From a virus, in IMG/VR virus record IMGVR_UViG_3300033141_006338, positions 1 through 21,146 of that record: a DNA stretch of 21,146 nt. The stretch is one strand, 5' to 3'. The notes below the pieces were generated by a model, which did no database searches, was not told where the DNA came from, and saw only the letters and a list, made by a program, of their open reading frames with translations. Below are positions 1 through 8,400 of this stretch, piece by piece. The position numbers and the translations under genes were made by a program. Numbering within the stretch: the stretch's first letter is position 1; every line of letters begins with the position of its first letter.

Positions 1-675
1 TCACCGGCTCAGATAGACTTTCCCCTGGTCGTCAATGTGATCATGCACGCTCCAGCCCAGCGCTTCGGCCAGCGCGCGCAGATCCACCCGCGTTACGCCC
101 TCCTCCACCCGCGCGTTGCAGTCCACCGTCTCGCTTCCCGGCAGCAGCACGATCTTCGGCCTCCCGCCGTCCACGGACGCGACTGCGTCCGCCACGTCGT
201 CGCGGAACTCCGGCAGCCGCAGCTTCAGCCCCGGGCAGGTCTTGGGCGCGAACTCCCGATGGAAGCGAATCGCCCGCGGCCGCAGATCGAAGCGCTTCAG
301 GAGCGCCGCCACCACCTGATGCGCCGCCGGCAGCCCCCCGTACGTCTCGGGATCGTCGCAATCGAAGTTCGCGATCAGCGCCAGACCGATCGTGTGCGCG
401 TTCCGACCCGCGGTATGCGCTCCCGCGCGGTGGAGCGGCCGGCACAGAAAGACCCGTCCATCCGGCCCGATCATGATATGATAGCCGTTGTCGGACCACC
501 CGCGGACACCCATGTGATAGCGCCGCACCCCGCGCACCGTCTCGATGCCGCGATACTCGCTCGCACTCGGCCGCCAGGTGTGATGGACCACCACCTCGTC
601 GATCCTCCGGCCAACCTTCGCCTCCCACAACTGCTCCCGGAACTGCTCGATCGTCACTTCGCGTTCAGTGGCCAT
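1..675 (-). CDS. N-acetylmuramoyl-L-alanine amidase endolysin with C-terminal stalk/copper-amine-oxidase-like domain
   Basis: This is a 224-residue lytic enzyme that cleaves the bond between muramic acid and the peptide of peptidoglycan. The N-terminal amidase_2/PGRP domain (about 10-165) has probable zinc ligands H31 (VVVHHTW), H139 (RFHREF) and C147 (KTCPG). Y65 (GYHIMIGPDGRV) and K145 sit at positions conserved in T7 lysozyme-like enzymes. The C-terminal 50 residues (about 173-224) read like the copper-amine-oxidase N-domain, with VDLRALAEALGWSV followed by a final strand, and probably bind cell wall. There is no signal peptide, in keeping with release by the adjacent holin. The chosen ATG at 675 has GAGG with six bases between. 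GTG at 687 is an alternative. The stop codon is at the left edge of the window. Confidence 0.9.
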   Translation of the reverse strand: MATEREVTIEQFREQLWEAKVGRRIDEVVVHHTWRPSASEYRGIETVRGVRRYHMGVRGWSDNGYHIMIGPDGRVFLCRPLHRAGAHTAGRNAHTIGLALIANFDCDDPETYGGLPAAHQVVAALLKRFDLRPRAIRFHREFAPKTCPGLKLRLPEFRDDVADAVASVDGGRPKIVLLPGSETVDCNARVEEGVTRVDLRALAEALGWSVHDHIDDQGKVYLSR

Positions 676-704
676 GCTCTCCCTCACTCTCAGCCGTCAC
701 GTGC

Positions 705-737
705 ATGACGGGCCCGGCACTCTACCGGACCCGTCAT
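705..737 (-). other. Intergenic RNA hairpin between holin and endolysin genes
   Basis: A 13-bp stem (705-717 with 725-737) and a 7-base loop. The one plus-strand mismatch (713/729, C-A) becomes G-U in minus-strand RNA, and the next pair (718/724) is also G-U. The structure is therefore complete only in the transcript. No U-tract follows. It is a candidate attenuator separating holin and endolysin expression. Confidence 0.75.
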
Positions 738-754
738 CGCCGCACTCCCGCCGC

Positions 755-1042
755 TTACCCGGCCTGCATCCTGAAGACCGCGGCCTCGATCCTCTCTCGA
801 TCCACTACCGGGACGCCCTGCTCACGCAGCTTCTGCATGACGTATCGCCGCTTCTCTGCGCCCTGACCGGGACCGTAGATCTGCTCCGCGGCCTCCACGA
901 GCTCGAGCAGCAGCTCCCGCAACCGCTCGTCCTCGAGCTTCGCGATGTAGCGCCGCACGAGCGCGAAGATCGCGCCCATCAGCACGGTCCCGAAGCCCGG
1001 CAGCAGGATCTCCTGCAGCCATCCGCCGATGACATCCATCAT
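755..1042 (-). CDS. Phage holin, LLH-like family
   Basis: This is 95 residues with a single membrane segment at about 10-30 (ILLPGFGTVLMGAIFALV). After it comes an amphipathic charged region with ELVEAAEQIYGPGQGAEKRR (about 48-67) and a C-terminal helix with VVDRERIEAAVFRM. One N-terminal membrane span, the AAEQ motif, a Gly-rich linker and a C-terminal 'E-x-x-I-E-A-A-V' helix are characteristic of LL-H type holins. These permeabilise the membrane to release or activate the endolysin. The amidase gene follows after 79 bases with a hairpin, consistent with a holin-endolysin pair. The start is the ATG at 1042 (a second ATG follows immediately). Confidence 0.75.
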   Translation of the reverse strand: MMDVIGGWLQEILLPGFGTVLMGAIFALVRRYIAKLEDERLRELLLELVEAAEQIYGPGQGAEKRRYVMQKLREQGVPVVDRERIEAAVFRMQAG

Positions 1043-1049
1043 CCGATCG

Positions 1050-1054
1050 CCTCC
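1050..1054 (-). promoter_or_regulatory. Ribosome binding site fixing the holin start
   Basis: GGAGG on the minus strand, then seven bases, then ATG at 1042. The in-frame TTG at 1060 lies upstream of this site and is rejected. Confidence 0.7.
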
Positions 1055-1066
1055 CTGCAATGTTGA

Positions 1067-1089
1067 GCGCCCGCCTCGTCGGCGGGCGC
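1067..1089 (-). other. Intergenic GC-rich RNA hairpin upstream of the holin gene
   Basis: A perfect 9-bp all-G/C stem (1067-1075 with 1081-1089) and a 5-base loop lie between the membrane protein gene and the holin gene. It ends about 24 bases before the holin ATG. No U-tract is present. It could delay or dampen holin expression. Confidence 0.7.
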
Positions 1090-1095
1090 CTCGTG

Positions 1096-1108
1096 CACGG
1101 CTTCCGTG
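1096..1108 (-). other. Short intergenic hairpin upstream of the holin gene
   Basis: A 5-bp stem (1096-1100 with 1104-1108) and a 3-base loop lie 7 bases upstream, in transcription, of the larger hairpin at 1067-1089, making a tandem pair. Alone it would be weak evidence. Confidence 0.4.
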
Positions 1109-1114
1109 GCGCGC

Positions 1115-1411
1115 TCACCTCCGACAGGCGGCGATGAGCATGCCCATGTGATAGAGCGTGTAAAGAAACACGAAGCTAAAGAGCGCTTCAGTCAGCCACG
1201 TCCATGACAGTGCCCCGGTGCATGAATCCGTTGCGGCCGGCAGTGAAGCCGTGCTCAGCCGGACCATCACCAGCAGCGCCAGCCCAAGCTGACACGGGCC
1301 GTTCACGTGCAGTCGCGCCAGCGAGCGCCACACCAGCGCCACGCCAACGAGAAACGCGATCTCCAACCCCGCAACAAGCAGCCATGCACACACCGACTCA
1401 GCCGGCGTCAT
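1115..1411 (-). CDS. Small predicted multi-pass membrane protein, lysis cassette
   Basis: This is 98 residues from ATG at 1411 (101 from GTG at 1420). AGGAGGT lies 11 bases before the ATG but only two bases before the GTG, so the ATG is preferred. Hydrophobic segments are at about 8-27 (AWLLVAGLEIAFLVGVALVW), 39-53 (CQLGLALLVMVRL) and 74-95 (LFSFVFLYTLYHMGMLIAA). There is no signal peptide or recognised domain. It overlaps the upstream membrane protein gene and precedes the holin gene, so it could be a second holin, an antiholin or another membrane factor for lysis. This is inference from context only. Confidence 0.6.
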   Translation of the reverse strand: MTPAESVCAWLLVAGLEIAFLVGVALVWRSLARLHVNGPCQLGLALLVMVRLSTASLPAATDSCTGALSWTWLTEALFSFVFLYTLYHMGMLIAACRR

Positions 1412-1742
1412 CGTCCTCACCGACCTCCTTTCGTTCGTACTCGAAAGCGCTCTCTATACGTGACTTGAACGTCCGCAGCGTGGTGGTCCCGCAGACCGCC
1501 GCGAAGAACGAGGTCGCGAAGTCCTGGTCCGCCACATGCGCCATCGTCACCGAGACGATCATGTTGCCCAGAAAGCCCAGGTGCAGCCGCCGCCCGTGCA
1601 TCCTCGGCAGCACCACCACTTCGTCCTCCAGCACTACGTTCGCCAGCGCGCCGAGCACGCCCGCGGCGGTGCACCTCAGCAGCGGCCACGCCTGACCGCT
1701 CAGAGCCGCGATGATCGCCGTCAGCTTCTGCGCGTCATCCAC
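1398..1742 (-). CDS. Small predicted membrane protein, lysis cassette
   Basis: This is 114 residues from GTG at 1742, with a purine-rich AAAGGGGG site about nine bases upstream. A longer reading from 1826 would overlap the previous gene and has a coding-unlike N-terminus. Three hydrophobic stretches are visible at about 19-37 (PLLRCTAAGVLGALANVVL), 53-70 (LHLGFLGNMIVSVTMAHV) and 75-88 (FATSFFAAVCGTTT). A charged acidic tail follows. It overlaps the next membrane protein gene by 14 bases. Its position before a holin and endolysin suggests a role in lysis or membrane anchoring. No family is recognised with confidence. Confidence 0.6.
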   Translation of the reverse strand: MDDAQKLTAIIAALSGQAWPLLRCTAAGVLGALANVVLEDEVVVLPRMHGRRLHLGFLGNMIVSVTMAHVADQDFATSFFAAVCGTTTLRTFKSRIESAFEYERKEVGEDDDAG

Positions 1743-1770
1743 GGGGCCCAGCCCCCTTTGATCCGTCGGC

Positions 1771-2469
1771 TTACGGTGCGATCCCCTCGCGCTCCCAGGT
1801 GTACTCGAAGTCCGCGGCCGATCCACCGTTGTTCGTGCAGGTCACGGCAAAGCCATCTGCCGCGTGAGCGCCCGTGATCTCCCAGGTGAAATCCGGCGAG
1901 CTGCTCTCGAGGGTGATCGCCCCCGGAATCCGCAGCGGGTCGTGGCTGACCGTGAACGTCGCATCCCCGCCGGCGGGCACTGACGGCTCCGTGCCCGAGC
2001 CGCGCAGCGTTACCCACGCCAGCGCGTAGCACTGCCGATCGACGCCAGCCGCCGCGTTGTCGATCGCCACCACGGTGCCGTCTGACGCGAGCTCGATCGT
2101 GCCGAGGTAGATCGCGTCGTCCGGTCCGCTGGCCGAGAGCTGGCCGAAGACCGACACGCTCCCGTCGCGCGGTGCCGTGGCGCTCGCCTCGAGGAATACA
2201 TAGTTGACCGCTCCGTCGGTCAGGCCCGCGATCGGCGTCGCCTCCACCGTCCGGCACCAGCACGCGCCGACCAGCCCCTGCCCCGCCCCCACGCTCCGGT
2301 CCGCGAGGATGCTCCATCCCTCATGCACGCCCGGCGTCAGAAGCCGCCGCAGCACCGACCCCAGCACGTGATCGACGGTGTCCGCGATCCGGTTGTTGTG
2401 CTCCGGCTCGATGAAATCATCAGCCGATACCGCCGTCGTCAGGCCGTAGTTCTCGGTCGTCTCCGCCAT
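1771..2469 (-). CDS. Probable tail-tip/fibre protein
   Basis: This is a 232-residue protein. The N-terminus, NYGLTTAVSADDFIEPEHNNRIADTV split at residue 20, resembles the opening of many phage tail-fibre and baseplate wedge-like proteins that attach to the tail tip. The central part (about 85-165) contains beta-strands such as VNYVFLEASATAP and DAIYLGTIELASDG. This is a pattern seen in fibre domains that display receptor-binding or host-range modules. The C-terminus is an Ig-like beta-sandwich (about 165-230: GDATFTVSHDPL, FTWEITG, DFEYTWE). The ATG at 2469 has GAGGAG nine bases upstream. It is the last structural gene before the lysis cassette, which fits a fibre or tip role. Receptor binding is inference. 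Confidence 0.55.
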   Translation of the reverse strand: MAETTENYGLTTAVSADDFIEPEHNNRIADTVDHVLGSVLRRLLTPGVHEGWSILADRSVGAGQGLVGACWCRTVEATPIAGLTDGAVNYVFLEASATAPRDGSVSVFGQLSASGPDDAIYLGTIELASDGTVVAIDNAAAGVDRQCYALAWVTLRGSGTEPSVPAGGDATFTVSHDPLRIPGAITLESSSPDFTWEITGAHAADGFAVTCTNNGGSAADFEYTWEREGIAP

Positions 2470-2488
2470 CTGTCATCGCTCCTCTCAG
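2462..2488 (-). repeat. Duplicated translation-initiation block, copy 2
   Basis: These 27 bases are 26/27 identical to 12324-12350. The block spans the upstream stop codon, GAGGAG, a 9-base spacer, the ATG at 2469 and the first codons. The encoded proteins differ completely beyond the first residues. Confidence 0.8.
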
Positions 2489-2712
2489 TACACCCGCGCG
2501 ATCGCACGGTACCGCGCCACGCCGTAGCGTCCGCGCCCGTACACTCCGTACGCCCAATTGCTCTGCGTGGCCCAGTCCCAGCGGTTCGTGCCGAGGTGGC
2601 CCGTCGGCGCCAGCGCTCGCGGCGCCGGGCTTCGGTGCACCACCACGCTCGCTCCCGGCTGACCGGGACGCACCCGGCTGTCGATCAGCTCCCGTAGGTC
2701 GTTCGCGTCCAT
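2485..2712 (-). CDS. Small hypothetical protein with an aromatic/glycine-rich tail
   Basis: This 75-residue protein is of no known family. The N-terminus is a short helix (DANDLRELIDSR). The C-terminal third is rich in Tyr, Gly, Arg and Trp (WDWATQSNWAYGVYGRGRYG). It has no membrane segment or signal peptide. The strong ribosome binding site and its placement between hub and tail-fibre-like genes suggest a minor tail component. Its stop TGA is the first part of the duplicated 27-base start block of the next gene. Confidence 0.6.
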   Translation of the reverse strand: MDANDLRELIDSRVRPGQPGASVVVHRSPAPRALAPTGHLGTNRWDWATQSNWAYGVYGRGRYGVARYRAIARVY

Positions 2713-2718
2713 ATCATC

Positions 2719-2724
2719 ACCTCC
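2719..2724 (-). promoter_or_regulatory. Ribosome binding site fixing the start of the 75-residue gene
   Basis: GGAGGT on the minus strand, then six bases, then ATG at 2712. This is an ideal spacing and excludes the upstream GTG at 2745. Confidence 0.7.
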
Positions 2725-2734
2725 GCCGCCCGAC

Positions 2735-5041
2735 TCACACACCATCCGCGATCCAGCGCGCCTTGATCTCCGTCACGGCCGCCTCAGCGTCATCCCGTGT
2801 ACGATCCAGCCGGTGCCGCAGCGCCGTGACGCGATACGCGCTGTCTGTCGCCCCAACATCCTCGCCGCCACGGACCGCTATCACCTGCCCGATGCGCATC
2901 TGCGGCAGAAGCGGTGTCACGATCTCGATGTGCTCGGGTCGCCGCGACAACTGACCGAACAGCTCCAGCGCCAGGCGGTTCACCGCCGCCTGCGACCGGC
3001 ATGCCTCCAGGGCCTCGACATGCATCTTCCGCCAGCCCACGTAGCGGTCGCTCGCCGGATCGTACATCGACTCGGGGTCGTAGACCACCGCCGCCACCGG
3101 CACTCCTCCGTCGTCCACGCCCGAGACCATCACGTAGTTCGCGTAGTCCTCCAGCGCCGACAGGCTCAACCGTGGTCGCTCGAGGCGCAGGATCTCGCCT
3201 GCGCCGGCAGCATCGCCGGCCTCCGACACCCGCGTGTAAAGCTCCCAGTCGATCGTGCTCGAGCACGCGCCATCGGCACCGCCGTCGTGCCGCGTCACGT
3301 CCTCCGCCGTCCGCAGCGCGCGGCAATGCGGGCAGGCCTTCGTGAACACCCCGCTTGCGTCGAAGAAGATCCCCGCTCCGTGGTCGAAGCGCGCCACCTC
3401 CGTCAGCAACTCCAGCCACGGTCGCCCCGGCTCCACGCGCCACAGCGGCCGCTCCGGCTGTCCGGCGCTCAGCTCCGTCCCCGTGTCCTCCAGGTTCTGC
3501 TCATCGCGCGAGAGCCCGCAGCGGTCGAGCACCCAGCGGAAGACATCGATCACTGGCCAGCCATCGAAGATCGGCGCGCGCCCGTCGCACTTCTCGTCAC
3601 GCAGCCGGATCATCGGGTCGAGCAGCGTGAGCCTCAGTGACGTCCGGCCACCCTCCTCGGTCATCGGCGGCGGCTCCACCACGTATCCGGACATGGTGTC
3701 GGCCACGCTCGTCGTCGCGTCCGACATCCGCCAGCCCAATCGCACGTTCACACGGCGGTGCTCCTCGATGCCGCTGTGCTGGCCCAGCTGGTTGTCCACA
3801 GCAAGCTCGCACAGCACCGCGCGCTGATCGTCAGGATGATCGCTCTCCAGCGCCATCACATCCGCGCTCAGCTCCGTCACCGCCCGCTCCCCATTGTCGA
3901 TGACCTCCGCGTACTGCCCCGACTGCACGGTGTAAAGCTCCGGCGAGACCTGGGTGCGAAACTCCAGCTCCTCCCCGGTCTCCGGGTCCGTCCCGAAGCC
4001 CTCCTGCACGTATGTGTACGGCTCGATCGTCGCCCGCCATGCGCGCTGTGTCGCCGTCAGGTCGCTGCGCTGCGCCGTCGTGTCCTCCGCCACCGCCTCG
4101 GCCAGCACGTTCCCGTCCCCATCCTTGACCGGCCGACGTTGCAGCTGCAGCAGCACCTGCCCCGCGCTGTCTGTCGTGTCGTAGCCGGCGTCGATTCCGC
4201 AGCTGTCGATCGTCGCGGTCGGCATCTTCACCGCGAACATCGAGAACATCCACTGCCCCCCGATGTGCGTCAGCCGCAGTCGCCCCTGCGGGATGCTCAG
4301 GCTCCGCCCCGGCCGCTCGTACACCCACAGGTCCTCCGCGAAGCCGTCCGTTGACATCACAATCCGCTCGCGCAGGCACGCCACCCACAGAAACAGCCGC
4401 TGCCCACTGCCGAAGCCCTCGAGCGTCGGCACGCGCACGCTGCGCTCGGTCTCCGTCACGCGCTCCCAGCCCCCCTCGCCGTTGTGCATCAGAAACACCG
4501 GCCCCGCGTAGGGCAGCACCAGGGCCCAGTGCTCGCGTCCGGCGATCCCGAAGTTGATCTGCGTCCTCGGCGCCGCCGCGGCCCAGTCGTGGTCCGGCGC
4601 CGCCTCCGCGCGGTACAGCGAGATGCAGAAGACCGGATTCCTCGGCAGCTCAAAGCGACTCTCGACGCCCGTGAGCTGGTTCGCACGACCGTCCGACTGA
4701 TACAGCCGCACCTCGTTGGGCAGCCCGATGCCCTTCAGCGCCTGCCACGTGCCTGCAATGGGCTGAAAGTGCCCCAGCCCGATCGACTGTGACAGGTCGA
4801 GCAGCGGCCGCGCGATCACCGCGTTCAGCTCCCCGCGTCCCACCACCATCGCCGCGCTGTGCCGCGCCGCGGATCCAACCGCGGGCTCCCCCCGCCAGTC
4901 AACGAAGTTCGTGCTCGCCTGCCCGGTCGCCAGCAGGTCCGCCACGAGGTCGGCTCTCGCGAATCCGTCGTACTTCACCTGGTAGCGCTGGCCGGGCTCC
5001 AGCAGGTCGACCTCCGCTACGGGCGCAACTCTGCTCGCCAT
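2735..5041 (-). CDS. Baseplate hub/tail-tip protein (gp27/gpD-like) with N-terminal beta-rich extension
   Basis: This is 768 residues from the ATG at 5041, which has GAGGAGG seven bases upstream. Residues 1 to about 330 form a beta-rich region of unknown family. From about 330 on, the pattern is that of phage hub proteins: MSGYVVEPPPMTEEGGRTSLRLTLLD, split by position, then DGWPVIDVFRWVLDRCGLSRDE. Next come WRVEPGRPWLELLTEVARFD and GAGIFFDASGVFTK, and near the end LLPQMRIGQVIAVRGG and YRVTALRHRLDRT. This arrangement of domains is typical of the trimeric hub that caps the tube and connects to the spike or fibres. Unusual features are CPHC at about 570-573 and a Cys near 591, which could bind metal or form disulphides. 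The small gene after it is 22 bases away. Confidence 0.72.
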   Translation of the reverse strand: MASRVAPVAEVDLLEPGQRYQVKYDGFARADLVADLLATGQASTNFVDWRGEPAVGSAARHSAAMVVGRGELNAVIARPLLDLSQSIGLGHFQPIAGTWQALKGIGLPNEVRLYQSDGRANQLTGVESRFELPRNPVFCISLYRAEAAPDHDWAAAAPRTQINFGIAGREHWALVLPYAGPVFLMHNGEGGWERVTETERSVRVPTLEGFGSGQRLFLWVACLRERIVMSTDGFAEDLWVYERPGRSLSIPQGRLRLTHIGGQWMFSMFAVKMPTATIDSCGIDAGYDTTDSAGQVLLQLQRRPVKDGDGNVLAEAVAEDTTAQRSDLTATQRAWRATIEPYTYVQEGFGTDPETGEELEFRTQVSPELYTVQSGQYAEVIDNGERAVTELSADVMALESDHPDDQRAVLCELAVDNQLGQHSGIEEHRRVNVRLGWRMSDATTSVADTMSGYVVEPPPMTEEGGRTSLRLTLLDPMIRLRDEKCDGRAPIFDGWPVIDVFRWVLDRCGLSRDEQNLEDTGTELSAGQPERPLWRVEPGRPWLELLTEVARFDHGAGIFFDASGVFTKACPHCRALRTAEDVTRHDGGADGACSSTIDWELYTRVSEAGDAAGAGEILRLERPRLSLSALEDYANYVMVSGVDDGGVPVAAVVYDPESMYDPASDRYVGWRKMHVEALEACRSQAAVNRLALELFGQLSRRPEHIEIVTPLLPQMRIGQVIAVRGGEDVGATDSAYRVTALRHRLDRTRDDAEAAVTEIKARWIADGV

Positions 5042-5062
5042 CGTCAGCCTCCTCACAATGCA

Positions 5063-5096
5063 GCGGGCCGGGCGCACTCCGTCGCGCCCGGCCCGC
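5063..5096 (-). other. Intergenic GC-rich RNA hairpin upstream of the hub gene
   Basis: A perfect 13-bp all-G/C stem (5063-5075 with 5084-5096) with an 8-base loop lies between the Asp-box gene and the hub gene. It ends about 21 bases before the ATG at 5041, close to the GAGGAGG binding site. No U-tract is present. It could attenuate transcription, protect mRNA ends or affect initiation on the hub gene. Confidence 0.75.
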
Positions 5097-5122
5097 CTCG
5101 TCCTCTCGGTTCGCGCTCGCGC

Positions 5123-5437
5123 TCAGACCTCGACCGGCGCCTCTACCTCCCACGTCTCTCCATCATCGCGCGAGATATAGATCGCGATCTCGGGCCAGCG
5201 CGGCACGCCCACGATCAGCGCCCGCCCCTGTGTGGACATCTTCACGAACGCCACGCGCTGATCGTCCGACTCCGCCGCCACCTCCGCCTCCTCGCTCCCG
5301 TCCGAGAACCTCAGCCACGTCTGCCCACCGTCCGCGCTGCGCCGCAGGTACTGCCCGCCCGCCCGGTAGCCGATCAGGTAGAGCAGCCCGTTGTGCTCGA
5401 ACGCCATCGGGTGCGCAAGTCCGCTGATGGCCGCCAT
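5123..5437 (-). CDS. Asp-box (BNR) repeat protein continuing the propeller of the upstream gene
   Basis: This 104-residue protein has two Asp-box motifs: RRSADGGQTWLRF (about 33-45) and SRDDGETWEV (about 90-99). Between them are strands such as GLLYLIGYRAG and RALIVGVPRWPEIAIYI. It begins with TGATG, overlapping the upstream stop by one base, with AGGAG eight bases before the ATG. Its sequence reads like the next blades after the C-terminus of the upstream 1,060-residue protein. The two are therefore either separately translated parts of one propeller or an original single gene split in two. Two Asp-boxes are too few for a complete propeller, and no sialidase active-site arginine triad can be claimed. 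Confidence 0.7.
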   Translation of the reverse strand: MAAISGLAHPMAFEHNGLLYLIGYRAGGQYLRRSADGGQTWLRFSDGSEEAEVAAESDDQRVAFVKMSTQGRALIVGVPRWPEIAIYISRDDGETWEVEAPVEV

Positions 5438-8400
5438 CACTCAATCTCCTCCCACGTTCTGCCGTCATCGCGAGAGCGTAGCAGCCGCGCCCCGCCGCCG
5501 TCCCTGCCGCACGCCACGATCAGCCGCCCGCTCCCGTCCTTGCATGCCGACGGCTCCGACGCGTCGCCACCGTCGGTGATCCGCCGCGCCTCAGCCCACT
5601 CGCCCGGCAGTCCGCTGCGCCGGCGCATCCACAGATTCCCCTCGCGCACGTAGAACAGGAAGAGCTGCCCCACCGCGTCGTCCAGCAGATGTGGCTGGCC
5701 CTGGCGCGCCCCGATCTGCACCGCCCACGGCGTCGCCTCCCCGCGAACTACCGGCACACCCGCGTCGTCGGCCAGCCAGGGCACGTCGTTGACGATCGTG
5801 AACTCGCAGCCCGGCGCGCTCTGAGGATCAACCAGCCGCACCTCCACCACCGCCACATACAGGCCCACGTCCCGGTAGGGGCTGCCCGTGTCCTCCGCCG
5901 CCAGCAGGTCGCCCTCCACTATCGGGATCGCGTCACCGAACTCATCGTCGCCATCGGGGCCGCGCGTCCCGGCGGGAATCGTCACCGTCCGCGTCTCAAT
6001 CTGCCCGTCCACCCGCACGCAATCGATCTCCACCGTGTACGTCAGCGGCGCCACATGCCCCGGCGGGAAGATCAGCTTCATCGCAGCCAGCCCAAGCGGG
6101 CGGTCGACCTCAGGCAGCGCCTCGAACCACGCAACGTCGTGCCCCGGCACCCACGGCTCAGCCAGGTCGCCGTCGAAGCGCCCGAAGCCCAGCCCGTCAC
6201 CGAATTCGCTCACGTGTCGCGCAACCCACCGCGGCGCGTTCGTCGGCTGCCCCGATCCGCTCTGCGTGATGAACGCGTCGCTCTCGTCGTACAGGTCCGG
6301 CCGCCAGTGGCAGCCCAGCCTTCGGGACCAGCAGCCGTCGCGCTCGGAGATCCGCACGATCCGCATGTCGTAGCCCGGCTCTGTCCGCTTGGGCAGCGTC
6401 GGCGTCTCGAAGTAGCCCCTCGCGTCCATCGCATCGCCGCGCCCGAACGCCCCTGCGCATTGCGTGCAGTACCCGCGCAAGAATTGCCCGCTCGGCCCGC
6501 GATGCACCGGCCCACCGCAGTAGGGACAGATCGATCCGCTGAGGGCCGAACGCACCTGCTCGCCACCGACCGCCCGGGCCTCGACGAACCAGCGATGTTC
6601 GCCGAACTCCAGGCCCACACGCGCCGCCTCCGGCAGGTTCGCATTGACGCGCTCCTGCCGCCCGGACAGCACGTGCCCGCGCACCTTGCCGCCCAGCAGC
6701 ATCTTGAATTCCGGCGAGTATCCCGCGGCCCGGTACTCGCCCGCGCCGCTCCCGGTGTCGTCAAACGGCTGCCCGCGCAGCTCGAAGCTCGGGTCGACAA
6801 CCTCTCCATCCACCACGATGTCATACTGCCGCGCCTGCGCACCCCACTCGACCAGCTCCTCGAGATCCGCGACATACTTGAACTTCGGCAGCGTCTGTGC
6901 GGTCACCCAGCCACCGTACGCCGTCTCCTCCGTCGCATACGCCTCGCCTGTCTCCGCGTCACGCACTTCCACGCTCCCGGGGCAGAACTGAAAGTTCTTG
7001 TGCCCGCGCAGCGGTCGCCGCCATGCCTCGGGCTTGTAGTCCTCCGCCGACGACGAGTATGCCCGTGCGCCCAGCACCACGTCCGAGTACGGCCAGCCCA
7101 GCACCGGCAGCGATCCCCACACCGGGTCGTGGATCGCCGGCTGTCCGCCGAGGCCCTCCGGCGGCACAACTGCCTCCCAGTAGCCGTCGCCGTCCGTCGT
7201 CGCGATCGTGCCCACGAGCTCGTAGGTCATCGTGTCGATCGCCACGATCTCGATCCCGCTCGCGGGCACTCCCGGCCGCTCGTATACCCGCCCCGCAACG
7301 AGGTTCGGGTCCGTGTAGTGCTCCATCGACCCCAGGTCTACGCTCGTGCTCTCTCCGCGCCGAACCTGGGCTATCTGCCGTGCGCAGCCGTAGCTTTGAT
7401 CCCATGTCCCCCACGACGTCAGCCTGCACGCGACCACGCTATGCCCGGCCTCCGGAAGCCCCGTGAGCGTCACCGCCCCGCCCGCCGGGATCGTGTACGC
7501 ACTGCCGGGATCATCCAGCATCCCCACAAGTACCGTCGTGCCCGGCTCGCCGCGCACTTCCAGCGTCCCGCTGAGCACATCCAGCACCGCCTCCTCCCCC
7601 TCGCTCAGCGCGACCTTCCGTCCCTGCCAGGCGCAGCGCACCTCGTCAACGTGGCGCGCCAGCCGCCTTGCCGCCGTCTGCGGCGTATCATCCCGGCGGT
7701 CGCCTGCCCGCTGGTATATCGCACCATCGCCCTTCGGCACGATCGTCTCCCAGCGGCCGTCGAGGTCCGTCCGGATCGGCGCCAGCACCTGCGCGCCCTC
7801 CACCCACGTTTCCAGCTCGCTGTCCCAGACAAGCTCGTTGTACTCCACGCTGTCCCAGCAGATGACAGGGCCATCCTCGACCGTCTGCAGCTCCAGCTCC
7901 AGGCTCACGTTCGCGCCCTCAACCGGCGTGCCGTCCTCGAGGATCCGCCCTTTCAGCCGGTAGCCCATCGTGAACTCCTCGCTCAGCGGCCCCTCGACGA
8001 ATGCTGCCGGCTGGATCCGACGTCCCCACCACGGGTCATCAACCATGAGCGCGTATCGCCCCGTCGGCGCTTCGGCGCCCTCCTCGGCCATCGCTTCCAG
8101 CAGGTACACCGGCGCTCCGTTCAGCACCACATCCGGGCTCCGCGCCTCGTAGAGGTCTGCGGTCAGCGTCCCCTCGGGCGTCTCGAAGCTCACGCTGCCG
8201 GCGACCGTCTGTGCTCGCTCAACGGTGATCGCCTCCTCGTCGCCGAGCCGCACGATCTCCCGCCGCCACGTGAGGTCCTCTGTTGAGTGCAGGTCATCAA
8301 GCAGTCCCGCCAGCGTATCGACCTCCGGCCATGTGCGCACCGGCTCAGCCTGCAGCCGCTGCAGCAGCGTCGCCATCATCCCCACGCAGTTGCGCTTGTG

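Noticed and set aside
1743-1826. Longer start at 1826 for the small membrane protein
   Set aside because: It would overlap the end of the upstream fibre-like gene by 56 bases with a non-membrane, coding-unlike N-terminus. GTG at 1742 follows a purine-rich site.
5689-8286. Long plus-strand open frame of 865 codons opposite the 1,060-residue tail protein
   Set aside because: It is rich in Arg, His, Pro and Leu, has no recognisable motifs and mirrors the codon-position bias of the minus-strand gene. This is a usual artefact in GC-rich DNA.
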